From positions 62,001-126,000 of the forward strand of contig NZ_CP020333.1 in NCBI RefSeq assembly GCF_002043005.1: DNA of 64,000 nt, in the 5' to 3' direction. Within the stretch, counting starts at the first letter, position 1; each line of letters opens with the position of its first letter. Below, piece after piece: positions 35,195 to 43,974 of this stretch. The position numbers and the translations under genes were made by a program. This DNA is from Martelella mediterranea DSM 17316 (GTDB lineage Bacteria; Pseudomonadota; Alphaproteobacteria; Rhizobiales; Rhizobiaceae). Below the pieces are notes generated by a model. It saw only the letters and a list, made by a program, of their open reading frames with translations. It was not told the origin of the DNA and did no database searches.

Positions 35195-36175
35195 TCACAC
35201 CTCCGCAGCAAGGCCGGCCTCACCCGAACCGGCGCGGAGACCTGTTTCTGCCGCCTTGGCGAAATCGACCTTCGCCAGCGTTTCCGAGATCTCCCAAAGC
35301 CGGCGGGCGACCTGCTGGTCCAGCGCGGCGGCCGGGATCGCCGCCTCGCCAGGATGGCCACGCGTTTCGGATAGCCTGTCGGGGCCGTAGTACCGGCCGC
35401 CGCGCGCCTCCGGCGCCGTTGCGGCGAACAATGGGGGCAGGGCGCCCTGGGCCGCCGGCTGAAACATAAACCACAGGAACGACCGGAAAAGTCCCTGGGC
35501 GCTGTATCGCCCAGGGGCGTTGTGCAGAAGATTGGTTCGCGAAATCCCGGGATGGGCGGCGATACTCGTCAGGCCCCAGCCGGCTGCCTCGCTTCGGCGC
35601 TGAAGTTCGAGCGCGAACATCAGGCAGGCAAGCTTGGATTGCGCGTAGAACGGCATCGGCTTGTAGGCTCTCTCGGCCTGGAGATCGTCGAACTTGATAG
35701 CAGCATTTCGGCGTATGGCGATACTGGATAGGGTGACCACACGGGGATCCTGCCCCCGCCGCAGTAATGGCAACAGATGCGCGGTCAGCGCGAAGTGGCC
35801 GAGATAGTTGGTCCCGAACTGAAGCTCGAACCCGTCCGCCGTCGTCCTTCGTTGCGGTGGCGTCATGACAGCCGCATTGTTGATCAGCGTGTCTATCCGC
35901 TCCCGGCTGTCGCGCAGCCGCTGCCCGAATGACGCGACCGAGGCCAGATCCGCCAGATCAACGGGCTCGAAGCGCACGCGCGTCTGGCCCGCCGATTTCC
36001 TGATCTGGGCGACGGCATCGCTTCCCTTGTGCGGGTTTCGCCCGGCGATAATGACCTCGGCGCCAGCGCCGGCCAGGGCAAGCGCGGTCTGGAAGCCGAG
36101 GCCGCCGGTGCCCGTGACGACGATTGTCCTGCCGTTCTGAGCCGGCATGTCCTGAGTGGTCCAGTTCTTTTCCAT
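35195..36175 (-). CDS. Short-chain dehydrogenase/reductase (retinol-dehydrogenase-like)
   Basis: A 326-aa SDR with cofactor motif TGTGGLGFQ, NNAAVM and the catalytic YAQSK. The size and the LTSIAAHPGISRTNL segment place it with RDH-type SDRs. It lies between a DUF1330 gene and the methyltransferase gene, on the same strand, so it is likely in the operon downstream of the MFS transporter. Confidence 0.88.
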   Translation of the reverse strand: MEKNWTTQDMPAQNGRTIVVTGTGGLGFQTALALAGAGAEVIIAGRNPHKGSDAVAQIRKSAGQTRVRFEPVDLADLASVASFGQRLRDSRERIDTLINNAAVMTPPQRRTTADGFELQFGTNYLGHFALTAHLLPLLRRGQDPRVVTLSSIAIRRNAAIKFDDLQAERAYKPMPFYAQSKLACLMFALELQRRSEAAGWGLTSIAAHPGISRTNLLHNAPGRYSAQGLFRSFLWFMFQPAAQGALPPLFAATAPEARGGRYYGPDRLSETRGHPGEAAIPAAALDQQVARRLWEISETLAKVDFAKAAETGLRAGSGEAGLAAEV

Positions 36176-36196
36176 GCGGAAATCCTTTCGTAGCTT

Positions 36197-36565
36197 CTAT
36201 GCGGACACTGTCTGGAGCGGCTGCAGCACGGCCTCGGCCAGCGCGGCATCGCGCAGCGGCGCCGCCTTGTCCCGGTAATCGTCATCCATCGCCATGTCGG
36301 CGAAGGCCTGGCGGCTGGGATAGCGGACGAGAGCAAGCGCGTCCCAAGCCTGTCCGCTCTCGGCCGAGAGCGGGGGGAGCCCGTTGCCCACATAAACAAT
36401 CGCCGCCCCGAATCGGGCAATGATCGGGGCGGCGATGGCAAGATAGTCCGCGTATCGCTCCTTGCCTCCGTCCTCCTGGAACCTCAGGAGATTCAGCATG
36501 TCGACTGGTTGCCCATCGTCTTCGTCGAGAAAGCGCGGCAAGGCATTTTCAATGAGGGTCAGCAT
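36197..36565 (-). CDS. DUF1330-type (EthD-fold) small protein
   Basis: A 122-aa protein. The start at 36565 follows AAGAGG and opens at MLTLIENALPRFL. The DUF1330 / dimeric alpha-beta barrel pattern is visible in VDMLNLLRFQED, ERYADYLAIAAPI and WDALALVRYPSRQAFADM. Its function is unknown; the fold is used by small monooxygenases and degradases. It is 21 bp upstream of the SDR gene and 55 bp downstream of the MFS gene. Confidence 0.82.
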   Translation of the reverse strand: MLTLIENALPRFLDEDDGQPVDMLNLLRFQEDGGKERYADYLAIAAPIIARFGAAIVYVGNGLPPLSAESGQAWDALALVRYPSRQAFADMAMDDDYRDKAAPLRDAALAEAVLQPLQTVSA

Positions 36566-36620
36566 ATCAACCTCTTGACCTGATAGGGGCACGGCGGCGG
36601 GGCCGCTCTGCCGATGGCGA

Positions 36621-37931
36621 TCATTTTTTGAGGAATTCGGCGACGCGCCGGTTCGCGACGAGAAGGGCAAGGCCCGACAGGATGCTTGCCAAGGGTACGA
36701 TCAACAGGCCCAGCGCCAGACCGTTCGGAATGTCGGCTGCGCTGGCCGCGTCGCTGACGATGCCCACGAACAAAGGTCCGAGCGCCGGTCCGACAAGGCT
36801 GCTGCCGATCATCACGAGGCTGGATGCCTGGGCCTGTCGACCCGGTCCGGCCACGAGATGCGCGGCGCCGAAGCCCCAGGGCAGCATGAACGAGAACGAC
36901 AACATCGAGGGCACGAACAGGGCGATGGACATCCAGCCGACCGGGGCGAACAAGGCCGCCGTTGTGGTGACGCTCGCCATCAGGAACAGGATGGCGGGCG
37001 GGCCGAGAATCCGGCCGGAACCGGCGCGGACCGCGTGATCGAACCACCGGCCGCCGCCCAGCGTCCCGATAATCCCCATCAGCCCCTGCAATAGTCCGAA
37101 GAAGACGCCGACCTGGGTCGCGGTGAAGCCATGGGACCGGATCAGAAACGGAACCGAGAATGCATAGAAGGGCGCACCGGCAAAGCCGAGAAAGATCGTG
37201 CCCACAAACAGCCAGCGGAATGCCGGGGATGACAGAAGCGTAAGGCATGTTCTCAGGAAGGGGTCGTTGAGCGAAGCCGAGGTCTGAAAGCGCGGCGTGG
37301 CGCCCGCGACGAGTACCGTCAACAACCCGATCAGGATGCCGATGGCGCCGGCCCCGATCAAGACGACGCGCCAGCCAAGGATATCGGCAATGGCGCCGCC
37401 AGCGGCAAAACCAGCCATCGTGCCGAGTGGAATTCCCATCGCGAACAGGCCGATGGCGAGGCCGCGCCGCTCCGGTTCGATCTTGCGGGCGATCAAGGCG
37501 TGGCCGGCCGGGACGGCCCCGGCCTCTCCGAATGCGATGCCGAAGCGCGTCAGCGCCAGGAACATGAAACTGGCCGCGAAGCCGCCGAGCGTCGTCATCA
37601 CGCTCCAGATCAGGATACACGACACCAGCACCAGTCTTGGCGATCCGCGATCGGCGGCGCGCGCGAGCGGCAGCGAGAGAAGCGCGTAGCAGACTGCGAA
37701 GGCGAGGCCGGTCAGCAGTCCCATCTGCGTATCTGTCAGCGACAGGTCCGCCTTGATTTTCTCCGCCAGAATAAACGGAAGAATGCGATCAATCTGCGAA
37801 AATGCGTTGATCAGGAGAAGAGCGGTGCAGATGGCGGCGAACCGCCAACGCCCGACATATTCACTGGCGGACGCGTGTGGCGGTGCCAGTTCCGCTGAAG
37901 GATCTCTTGACCCGGCGACAATTTCTGCCAT
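36621..37931 (-). CDS. MFS transporter
   Basis: A 436-aa major facilitator with about 12 hydrophobic segments. The loop 2-3 motif is LPLARAADRGSPRLVL, and the central region carries ARKIEPERRGLAIGLFAMGIPLG. The pattern fits the Spinster/glycerol-3-phosphate-like MFS group of organic-anion exporters or importers. It is the promoter-proximal gene of a minus-strand unit (MFS, DUF1330, SDR, methyltransferase), divergent from the AraC regulator at 37983. Confidence 0.88.
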   Translation of the reverse strand: MAEIVAGSRDPSAELAPPHASASEYVGRWRFAAICTALLLINAFSQIDRILPFILAEKIKADLSLTDTQMGLLTGLAFAVCYALLSLPLARAADRGSPRLVLVSCILIWSVMTTLGGFAASFMFLALTRFGIAFGEAGAVPAGHALIARKIEPERRGLAIGLFAMGIPLGTMAGFAAGGAIADILGWRVVLIGAGAIGILIGLLTVLVAGATPRFQTSASLNDPFLRTCLTLLSSPAFRWLFVGTIFLGFAGAPFYAFSVPFLIRSHGFTATQVGVFFGLLQGLMGIIGTLGGGRWFDHAVRAGSGRILGPPAILFLMASVTTTAALFAPVGWMSIALFVPSMLSFSFMLPWGFGAAHLVAGPGRQAQASSLVMIGSSLVGPALGPLFVGIVSDAASAADIPNGLALGLLIVPLASILSGLALLVANRRVAEFLKK

Positions 37932-37982
37932 TTTGAGGGTACTCCTCGCTTGGTTGCACCCTTAAGCTAGATGGAGTGTCTA

Positions 37983-39047
37983 ATGAGCAGAATGCCTGAA
38001 CCCTCAAGAAACTTGCCTATTCCTCCAGAAGGGGCGGGCATGCCGGCGCGGGGCGCGATCCTGTCCTGGCCCCAGAAACATCGGGAGCCGCGATTGAACG
38101 GGCCATTGCTGGACGCCGTGACGGCCTATATCGAAGAGCAGGGCGGCGGCCAGGGCCTGTTTCCGACAGCGATCGAAGGTTTCAATATCGTCCGCTCGTT
38201 TCAGTCGATGATGCCGATGCGCAACATTTACCGGCCTTCGCTTTGCGTCGTGCTGGAAGGCGGAAAGGAGCTGCATCTCGGAGAGCAACGTCTGAGCTAT
38301 CGAACGATGCAGTGCCTGGTTGTCAGCGTCGGGGTTCCGGCGACGGGCCAGATCGTGGAGGCAAGCGAGGAGGCACCGTATGTCGGCGTCATGATCGATT
38401 TCGACGTCGCCACTTTGCGGGAGGTTCTCGAGCAATTGGAGACGCCGCCAGTGCCGCTGGAGGAAGCCGGCCCCTGCGCATTCGTTGCCGAAGTCGACCA
38501 GCCCCTGGCCGACTGCATTCTTCGACTGTTGCGCATGCTGGCGACGCCGAAGGCAATCCCCGTCCTGGCGCCCTCGGTCGTGCGCGAAATCTGCTTCTGG
38601 CTGTTGAGCGGCCCCCATGGCGGCGCGCTCTGCAAACTGGCCTTGCCGGAATCGAATATCGAACGCGTGGTCAGGGCCGTCTCGATGTTGCACACCCATT
38701 TCGCGGATACGCTCCGCGTCGAACAGCTGGCAGATGTCGCGCGCATGAGCCCGTCATCGTTCCACCAGCATTTCAAGGCGTTGACGTCGATGACGCCGCT
38801 GCAATTTCAAAAGCAGCTGCGTTTGCTGGAAGCGCGCCGGCTCATGGTGACGCAGGCGGCCAATGTTGCGGAAGCGGCCTACAAGGTCGGCTACGAAAGC
38901 GCATCGCAGTTCAGCCGGGAATATTCGAGAACCTTCGGCATCGCCCCGAAGCAGGACGCCTTGAACCAGCAGCGGCTGCGCACCGCCTATGCAAGCCGGA
39001 CAGTGCCGGCAGATCCGCTAGGAGCTGCTGGGGCCGCGGGTTTGTAG
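37983..39047 (+). CDS. AraC-family regulator (AraC_N type)
   Basis: A 354-aa regulator. The Met at 37983 is preferred because GGAG lies 6 bp upstream; an in-frame ATG at 37971 is the alternative. The N-terminal AraC_N domain (SFQSMMPMRNIYRPSLCVVLEGGKELHLGEQ) is followed by two helix-turn-helices (LRVEQLADVARMSPSSFHQHFKALT; NVAEAAYKVGYESASQFSREYSRTFG). The usual target of this type is the divergent transporter or oxidoreductase unit, here 36621-37931 and beyond. Confidence 0.9.
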   Translation: MSRMPEPSRNLPIPPEGAGMPARGAILSWPQKHREPRLNGPLLDAVTAYIEEQGGGQGLFPTAIEGFNIVRSFQSMMPMRNIYRPSLCVVLEGGKELHLGEQRLSYRTMQCLVVSVGVPATGQIVEASEEAPYVGVMIDFDVATLREVLEQLETPPVPLEEAGPCAFVAEVDQPLADCILRLLRMLATPKAIPVLAPSVVREICFWLLSGPHGGALCKLALPESNIERVVRAVSMLHTHFADTLRVEQLADVARMSPSSFHQHFKALTSMTPLQFQKQLRLLEARRLMVTQAANVAEAAYKVGYESASQFSREYSRTFGIAPKQDALNQQRLRTAYASRTVPADPLGAAGAAGL

Positions 39048-39156
39048 CACTGAGGGTCCAGGGTCGCCGGTTCGTATCCCATCAAGACCCTTGTTGCTAC
39101 CCGTTCCCGAGACAGACATCGAAGACCCTTTAGCTTGTAGGCTGTCCTCAGGATGC

Positions 39157-39416
39157 TTTTGGAGTGCAATCTCCAGCAACCGGACGTTTTGGTCGATTTG
39201 AGAGGCCGCTTAAAAATCACCCAGAGAGCTTCGGCGAGCCAACTCAATGTCACCCGCGCTCGCTGAGCGGCCGATCGGGTTCTTCGATGGTGATGAAGCT
39301 GGCGAGTTCAGGTGTCGATTTGCACTCCAAACTGAGACTCGGTCAGTTTATACCAAAACGTTACACTTCAATTGAGACTCAAGCCCGAAAAGTCTCAATT
39401 GAAGTGTAACGTTTTG
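39157..39416. repeat. Left end-repeat cluster of a decayed Mu/Tni-type transposon
   Basis: Four related repeats of the pattern TTrCACTyCAAnTGAGACT: an inverted copy at 39157-39169 (TTTTGGAGTGCAA), a direct copy at 39320-39339 (TTGCACTCCAAACTGAGACT), a direct copy at 39361-39379 (TTACACTTCAATTGAGACT) and its exact inverted copy at 39391-39409. The last two sit inside a perfect 26-bp inverted repeat (39354-39379 and 39391-39416) with an 11-bp spacer. Multiple transposase-binding repeats at each end are typical of Tn7/Tn5053/Mu-type elements. Related repeats recur at 47017-47082. Confidence 0.65.
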
Positions 39417-39420
39417 TCGG

Positions 39421-39545
39421 CTAGGCGAATGCCGCTTCTTTTTCCAAGGAAGGCTTCCAGGGTTCAATGTTTTCATCGGTGATCCGCTCTGTGCCATCCT
39501 GAATGGCTTCAATTGCGAGTTCGTTGAGTATCCCAAACACACGTG
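39421..39545 (-). pseudogene. 3' fragment of a tniB-like transposition ATPase gene
   Basis: About 40 codons ending in TAG (39421-39423). They read ARVFGILNELAIEAIQDG, then TERITDENIEPW, then KPSLEKEAAFA, the pattern of the C-terminus of TniB/TnsC-type AAA ATPases. The rest of the gene is missing to the right. The stop lies 4 bp from the end-repeat inverted repeat, consistent with the distal end of a tniA-tniB type transposon on the minus strand. Confidence 0.55.
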
Positions 39546-39715
39546 CCGTTGGCAATCACACTGACGTCACGACCTACGGAACGCCGAATATATGGGCAAT
39601 TGCTGATGGCCATGGGAGCGAGCATCAACGAACGCCTGACGCTCATGGAACTTGAGATAAGGACCGTTCTCCTCCTGAAAAGCAACAACGTTCACGCCGG
39701 TTTCCGCGCATTTCG

Positions 39716-40750
39716 GTGGAAGCGCGCGACTTCGTCACCTATGACCGGCGCAACGGGGTTACCGACAACGCCAATGTCGTGCTCGGCGTCAACTGGGATA
39801 TCGCCTATGCGCTGCTCGGGCTCGACAGCCGCAATATCGCAATCGCCGAAGAGCTCATTCCGGTCCAGTATCAGCTTTCCTACCGCAATGCGCTGGGGGC
39901 TTTGCTTGCCGCCTATGCTTCGTTGAGCGAGATGGATTTCAAGCGCCGACACACGCTGCTGGAGGCGGATGCGCTTTCCTGTCAGGCGAAATCGATGCGC
40001 GCCGAACAGAAACTCGGCACGGTCTCGGTGGCGGAGGTTGACGCGATGAACGCGCGGATTGCCGCGGTGCGGAGCGAAGCGGATGCCATTGCCATGGCAA
40101 TGGAGGCGGAGGAAAGCAAGGTGATGGCGCTGGCCGGCCTGAAGGCGGGCGCGCAGCCTGTGGCGGCATCACGATCCGTCCTGCCGGCGCTGGCGGGCCT
40201 GCCCAAGTCTGTTGCGGAGAACGGCGAAAGCTGTTTTTCGGTTTCCGGCAGCCAGGCGCTGGAAAATCTTCTGGTCGAAGCTGCCGGCGCCCAGCTCGAT
40301 CTCGCCAGAAAATCGCGCTTTACCAAGCTGACGGCGGCGCTTCCGACCTTCATGAGCGAGGATGGCGGTCTCAGCCTTCAGTTCCTGGTTGGGTATGTGC
40401 TGCCGCTGATCGATCAGGGTGACAGCCTGCGGCTGACCGACCGCGCGCGCATCCGCCTGCTGGAGACAATCCTGGCGGCGCGCGAAAACCACCGTGAATT
40501 TCTGAACCGCTACAATGAAACCGTGCTGAACACCGCCGGTGCCCGTCGCGCGCTCGCCTCGGCCGATGCCGCCATTGCGACGGCGCGGACATCCCTTTCC
40601 GCAGCGCCCGATGCCGAGCAATGCGCCGCCGAGACGGCGCTATCGAAGGCGCGGCTGGAGCGTGCCGAGGCATTGTTCGCAATCGAGATGGCGCGCGCCC
40701 GGCAAACGCTGATGTGCGCGCCGCTGCCGGACGCTCAGGATCCGGCCTGA
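39716..40750 (+). CDS. TolC-like outer-membrane channel protein, N-terminally truncated
   Basis: A frame of 344 codons from GTG (open back to 39662 but with no proper start or signal peptide). The two halves each carry a long helical repeat typical of TolC-family proteins (KSMRAEQKLGTVSVAEVDAMNARIAAVRSEADAI and RARIRLLETILAARENHREFLNRYNETVL), with a short strand-like segment between (LSLQFLVGYVLPLIDQGD). The missing N-terminus, with no membrane-fusion or pump genes beside it, makes it a probable remnant. Truncation occurs near the tniB fragment, pointing to transposon-linked rearrangement. Confidence 0.6.
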   Translation: MEARDFVTYDRRNGVTDNANVVLGVNWDIAYALLGLDSRNIAIAEELIPVQYQLSYRNALGALLAAYASLSEMDFKRRHTLLEADALSCQAKSMRAEQKLGTVSVAEVDAMNARIAAVRSEADAIAMAMEAEESKVMALAGLKAGAQPVAASRSVLPALAGLPKSVAENGESCFSVSGSQALENLLVEAAGAQLDLARKSRFTKLTAALPTFMSEDGGLSLQFLVGYVLPLIDQGDSLRLTDRARIRLLETILAARENHREFLNRYNETVLNTAGARRALASADAAIATARTSLSAAPDAEQCAAETALSKARLERAEALFAIEMARARQTLMCAPLPDAQDPA

Positions 40751-40753
40751 GGG

Positions 40754-42376
40754 TTAGCGTACCGGCGGCGCGGCGGCGAGTGCTTCCCTGCCGGCTTGTA
40801 CCGATTTCTTTTCGGACGAGGAACCTTCGGCAAGGGTGCTGGCCAGCAATTCGAAACGACTGGCGGCGACGTGGTGGCCGACCTCGGGAATGATCCTGCA
40901 CTCTGCATTCGGATTGGTCTCGGCCAAAGCCGCAATTGGCGCGGGGGGCGACATCTTGTCGTTGGCGCCCTGAAGAAACATGATCGGCATCTCCAGCCCG
41001 CCGATATCCTGATCCCAGCCGCGTTGATTGACGGCGAGATCGGCGACCACGCTTGCCGATGACCGTTCGCCGATCAACCGCAGCCACGACAGCGCCCAGC
41101 CGGCCTCGATGGATTGGTCGATCACTGCCAGATCGGCAGGGCTTTCGCGATAGGCGTGACGGTAGGCGCGCGCAGCAAGGGAAGGGGAGCGCGCCAGCGC
41201 GGCATAGGCCTTGACGATGGCGCCTATCACGATCGGTCGCTGGCGGACGGCGCTCGTCAGGGCTGCCTGCATGCTGCGTTCCGATGCCGGCGCGGATTTC
41301 GATGGCGGAAACGGCGCGCCGGCAATCACCAGTCTCTCGACAAGGCCCGGGTGGCGGGCAGCGAAATGCGTGGCCCACGAGACACCGGAATTGACCGCGA
41401 CGCATGTCACCGGTCCGCCGATGAGGTGGTGCACCATTTCGGCAACCGCCTCGGTATAGGTCTCGAGAAAACGCAACGGATCCGAATGGTCGACTCCGTC
41501 GATGAAAAATCGGGGCGCCACCAGAAAGCGCAGGCCATGGCGCCGCAAAATATCGACCTTGTCTTCGCAGTAGAGCGTCGGCGACAACAGGCCGTGGAAA
41601 AACAGACATGGCTTGCCGCTTCGGTCGCCGAATTCCCAGATCGGCAGTTCGGCGCCGTTTTGAAGCGCAACGGAATGGACCGTCACCTTGCCTGCGAAAT
41701 GGCCGGCCAGAAGCTTGCGCTCCGGGCTGTGATCGCGGGCGCCGGAAAAGGTGGCGATGAAATAACTCATCAGGCTTGCGGAGATCGAGCGGGCCAGCGC
41801 TGCCTGATTGGTGACGCCGAATTTCTGGAAGATGACCTGCAACTGCTTGCGCTTGGTACCGTAGGAAGCGCCCAGCCTTTCGGCGGCATCCTTCAGTTCG
41901 TAACCGGCCAGAAGCTGCGCGATCAACTGATATTCGCTGGCGGTCAGCGGCGCGACATCGAGCGGCGTATGTCTTTCGAAGAACGCGCGATCGATTTCAA
42001 GCGCAAGCCACTCGACCCCTTCCGGCGCCTGTGGCCAGTAGTGCCCGACCGCAAGAACAGCCTGTAGTAGGCTACCGCGTTCCCTGAAGGCGAAGCCCTG
42101 TTGGTCGCCCGGCGGCAGGTCGAAACGCCCCGGCAGCGCATCGGCTTCTCCGTGGCTCAGGATAACCGTGCCGTCGCGATCAAGCAGGCAGACCGGCAGA
42201 TCGAATGGGGGCAGGGTCTTGTAGAAGAAATCCTGGATCGCGATCTGCCGACGGGCGTCACGGATTTCCGGCGCATCTCCATCCCACCGCGCCGGCAGCA
42301 CGGACGGTTTGAGGATCCGGGGGATTTCGGCAAGTCTTGCGATCTGCCGACGGAGTGCTGCGCGAGACGCGGTCAT
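40754..42376 (-). CDS. LuxR-type helix-turn-helix fused to an alpha/beta hydrolase
   Basis: A 540-aa protein with three parts. An N-terminal region (1-135) may be a PAS-like sensor (PPFDLPVCLLDRDGTVILSHGEAD). A LuxR/GerE-type helix-turn-helix follows at about 143-200 (PLTASEYQLIAQLLAGYELKDAAERLGASYGTKRKQLQVIFQKFGV). An alpha/beta hydrolase domain occupies about 225-510, with a probable nucleophile Ser in NSGVSWATHFA, Asp in QGANDKMSPP and His in PEVGHHVA. There is no signal peptide or membrane helix. The layout suggests a regulator that binds a small hydrophobic or ester ligand in a hydrolase fold. It is intact while its neighbours are broken. Confidence 0.78.
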   Translation of the reverse strand: MTASRAALRRQIARLAEIPRILKPSVLPARWDGDAPEIRDARRQIAIQDFFYKTLPPFDLPVCLLDRDGTVILSHGEADALPGRFDLPPGDQQGFAFRERGSLLQAVLAVGHYWPQAPEGVEWLALEIDRAFFERHTPLDVAPLTASEYQLIAQLLAGYELKDAAERLGASYGTKRKQLQVIFQKFGVTNQAALARSISASLMSYFIATFSGARDHSPERKLLAGHFAGKVTVHSVALQNGAELPIWEFGDRSGKPCLFFHGLLSPTLYCEDKVDILRRHGLRFLVAPRFFIDGVDHSDPLRFLETYTEAVAEMVHHLIGGPVTCVAVNSGVSWATHFAARHPGLVERLVIAGAPFPPSKSAPASERSMQAALTSAVRQRPIVIGAIVKAYAALARSPSLAARAYRHAYRESPADLAVIDQSIEAGWALSWLRLIGERSSASVVADLAVNQRGWDQDIGGLEMPIMFLQGANDKMSPPAPIAALAETNPNAECRIIPEVGHHVAASRFELLASTLAEGSSSEKKSVQAGREALAAAPPVR

Positions 42377-42499
42377 GGCGCAGATTTTTGGGAAAACCCG
42401 GCTGCGAGGTCAAGGGGCACACTGCGAAATGCGGCATTTTTGCGGCAAAATCTTTAGTTTGGCATGAGCGTTCGACGCCAATCGGCCTCGGGTTTTTGG

Positions 42500-42824
42500 C
42501 GCAGCGGCACGGTTTCAATGCTGTCGGCAGTGTGGCATCCGGGCTGAAGAACTCCGGTCCGCCAGCAACCATGCGCAGCTTGAAGCCGGTCCCGATTCCG
42601 AAGCTCGGGAAATACATGACGATGAACATGGTCAGCGTCACGCTGAGCGTCGTCACGGAGTAATTGGAGACGGCGTTTTCGGTGTGCAAAATGCCGTAGT
42701 CGACACAAGGCTGCCGCGCGCCTTCCGTCGTGATCCAGCCGGCAACGACTTTGCTCAAACCGACCGGCCCCATGCCGACGGCGAGCATCCGCAGGAAACT
42801 GAGAGCCTTCGAACACGTGGTCAT
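42500..42824 (-). pseudogene. 3' fragment of a cytochrome bd/CIO oxidase subunit I gene (cydA/cioA)
   Basis: The minus-strand frame reads LSFLRMLAVGMGPVGL, then VVAGWITTEGARQPCVDYGIL, then FGIGTGFKLRMVAGGPEF. This matches the last membrane helices of CydA/CioA, whose landmark is AGWxTTExGRQPW. Most of the gene, including the heme ligands and quinol loop, is missing, and no cydB follows. It is a relic inside the island between transposon ends. Confidence 0.65.
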
Positions 42825-42838
42825 CGTTTCCGCCCTCC

Positions 42839-43852
42839 TCAGAACTCCTGCAGCACGATCTTGCCGCGCGCCTTGCCGCTTTCGATGATCGCGTGGGCCG
42901 TCTTCAGATTAGCCGCGCTGATCGGCGATAGCGTATCGGTGACGGTGGTACGGATCCGGCCGCTGTCGATAAGTTCGGCCACGTGATCGAGCAGCTTCCG
43001 CTGAGCATCCATGTCGGCGGTTTCAAACATCGAGCGGGTGAACATGAATTCCCAGTGCGTTGAAACGGCCTTGCGCTTGAACGCCATGACATCGAGCCCG
43101 TCGGGATCGTCAATCAGACCGAAACGGCCCTGCGGCGCGATCGCCTCGACGATCTCCTCTAGGTGGCGGTGGGTCTGCGTGGTCGAAAAGACAAAGCCCG
43201 GAGCGCCGATGCCCAGAGCCGCGACCTGTCCGGCGATCGGCTTTGAATGATCGATGACATGGTGGGCGCCGAGTTCCTTGACCCAGGACATGGTTTCCGG
43301 TCGCGAGGCGGTGGCGATGACGGTGAGGCCGGTCAGCGCGCGCGCGAGCTGGATCGCGATCGAACCGACGCCGCCGGCGCCGCCGACGATCAGGATCGCG
43401 TTGGCGGCGCCCGGCACGGGACGAGCGACATCGAGCCGGTCGAACAGCATTTCGTAGGCGGTGATCGCCGTCAGCGGCAGGGCCGCGGCCTCAGCATTGG
43501 TCAGGCTCGTCGGCTTGTGTCCGACAATGCGCTCGTCAACCAGATGGAACTGACTGTTGGCGCCGGGACGGATCAGCGAACCGGCGTAATAGACGGCGTC
43601 ACCGACCTTGAAGTTGGTCACATCCGGTCCGGTTTCGGCCACACGGCCGACGGCATCCCAGCCGAGCACCTTGTATTCGCCTTCCGGCGGCGTGGCGCTG
43701 GCGCGGATCTTGGTATCGACGGGGTTCACCGAGATGGCGGCAACTTCGACCAGAAGGTCGCGACCGGTCGGTTCGGGGCGGGGCAGTTCGATGTCGATGA
43801 GCGCGTCCTCGCGATCAATCGCGCCGGGCTTCTCGTATCCAATGGCTTTCAT
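42839..43852 (-). CDS. Zinc-type alcohol dehydrogenase / quinone oxidoreductase family protein
   Basis: A 337-aa medium-chain dehydrogenase. The start at 43852 gives the family N-terminus MKAIGYEKPGAI; a further 29 upstream codons are open but unlikely. It has the GroES-like fold with ISVNPVDTKIRA, the cofactor motif VGGAGGVGSIAIQLA, and no structural or catalytic zinc Cys cluster. It therefore belongs to the zinc-independent NADPH:quinone oxidoreductase type. It is divergent from the damaged HxlR gene at 43975, a frequent arrangement in which HxlR represses the reductase. Confidence 0.88.
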   Translation of the reverse strand: MKAIGYEKPGAIDREDALIDIELPRPEPTGRDLLVEVAAISVNPVDTKIRASATPPEGEYKVLGWDAVGRVAETGPDVTNFKVGDAVYYAGSLIRPGANSQFHLVDERIVGHKPTSLTNAEAAALPLTAITAYEMLFDRLDVARPVPGAANAILIVGGAGGVGSIAIQLARALTGLTVIATASRPETMSWVKELGAHHVIDHSKPIAGQVAALGIGAPGFVFSTTQTHRHLEEIVEAIAPQGRFGLIDDPDGLDVMAFKRKAVSTHWEFMFTRSMFETADMDAQRKLLDHVAELIDSGRIRTTVTDTLSPISAANLKTAHAIIESGKARGKIVLQEF

Positions 43853-43941
43853 GGTTAGTGTCCTGTTGTTGACGAAAACTTGCGGTGCTTCCAAAATGCT
43901 ATTACCTTCACCTGGAGCCAATACGCACAAAGAAAGCACAT

Positions 43942-43959
43942 AGTATCGTTTTTGATACT
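43942..43959. promoter_or_regulatory. HxlR-type operator candidate
   Basis: AGTATC and GATACT are perfect inverted half-sites separated by 6 bp, between the divergent dehydrogenase and HxlR genes and just ahead of the HxlR ribosome-binding site (AAGGAG). Dyads of this kind are bound by HxlR dimers. Confidence 0.5.
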
Positions 43960-43974
43960 GCTAAGGAGCAAGAG

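Noticed and set aside
39354..39416. The 26-bp inverted repeat as a rho-independent terminator or small CRISPR-like repeat
   Set aside because: The arms are not GC-rich at the base, there is no T tract, there are no regularly spaced copies, and the sequence matches the transposon-end repeat at 47017-47082.
39543..39926. A 127-codon frame that could be a gene before the TolC-like fragment
   Set aside because: It overlaps the TolC-like frame in another phase, starts without a ribosome-binding site and has no family pattern; it is probably junction sequence.
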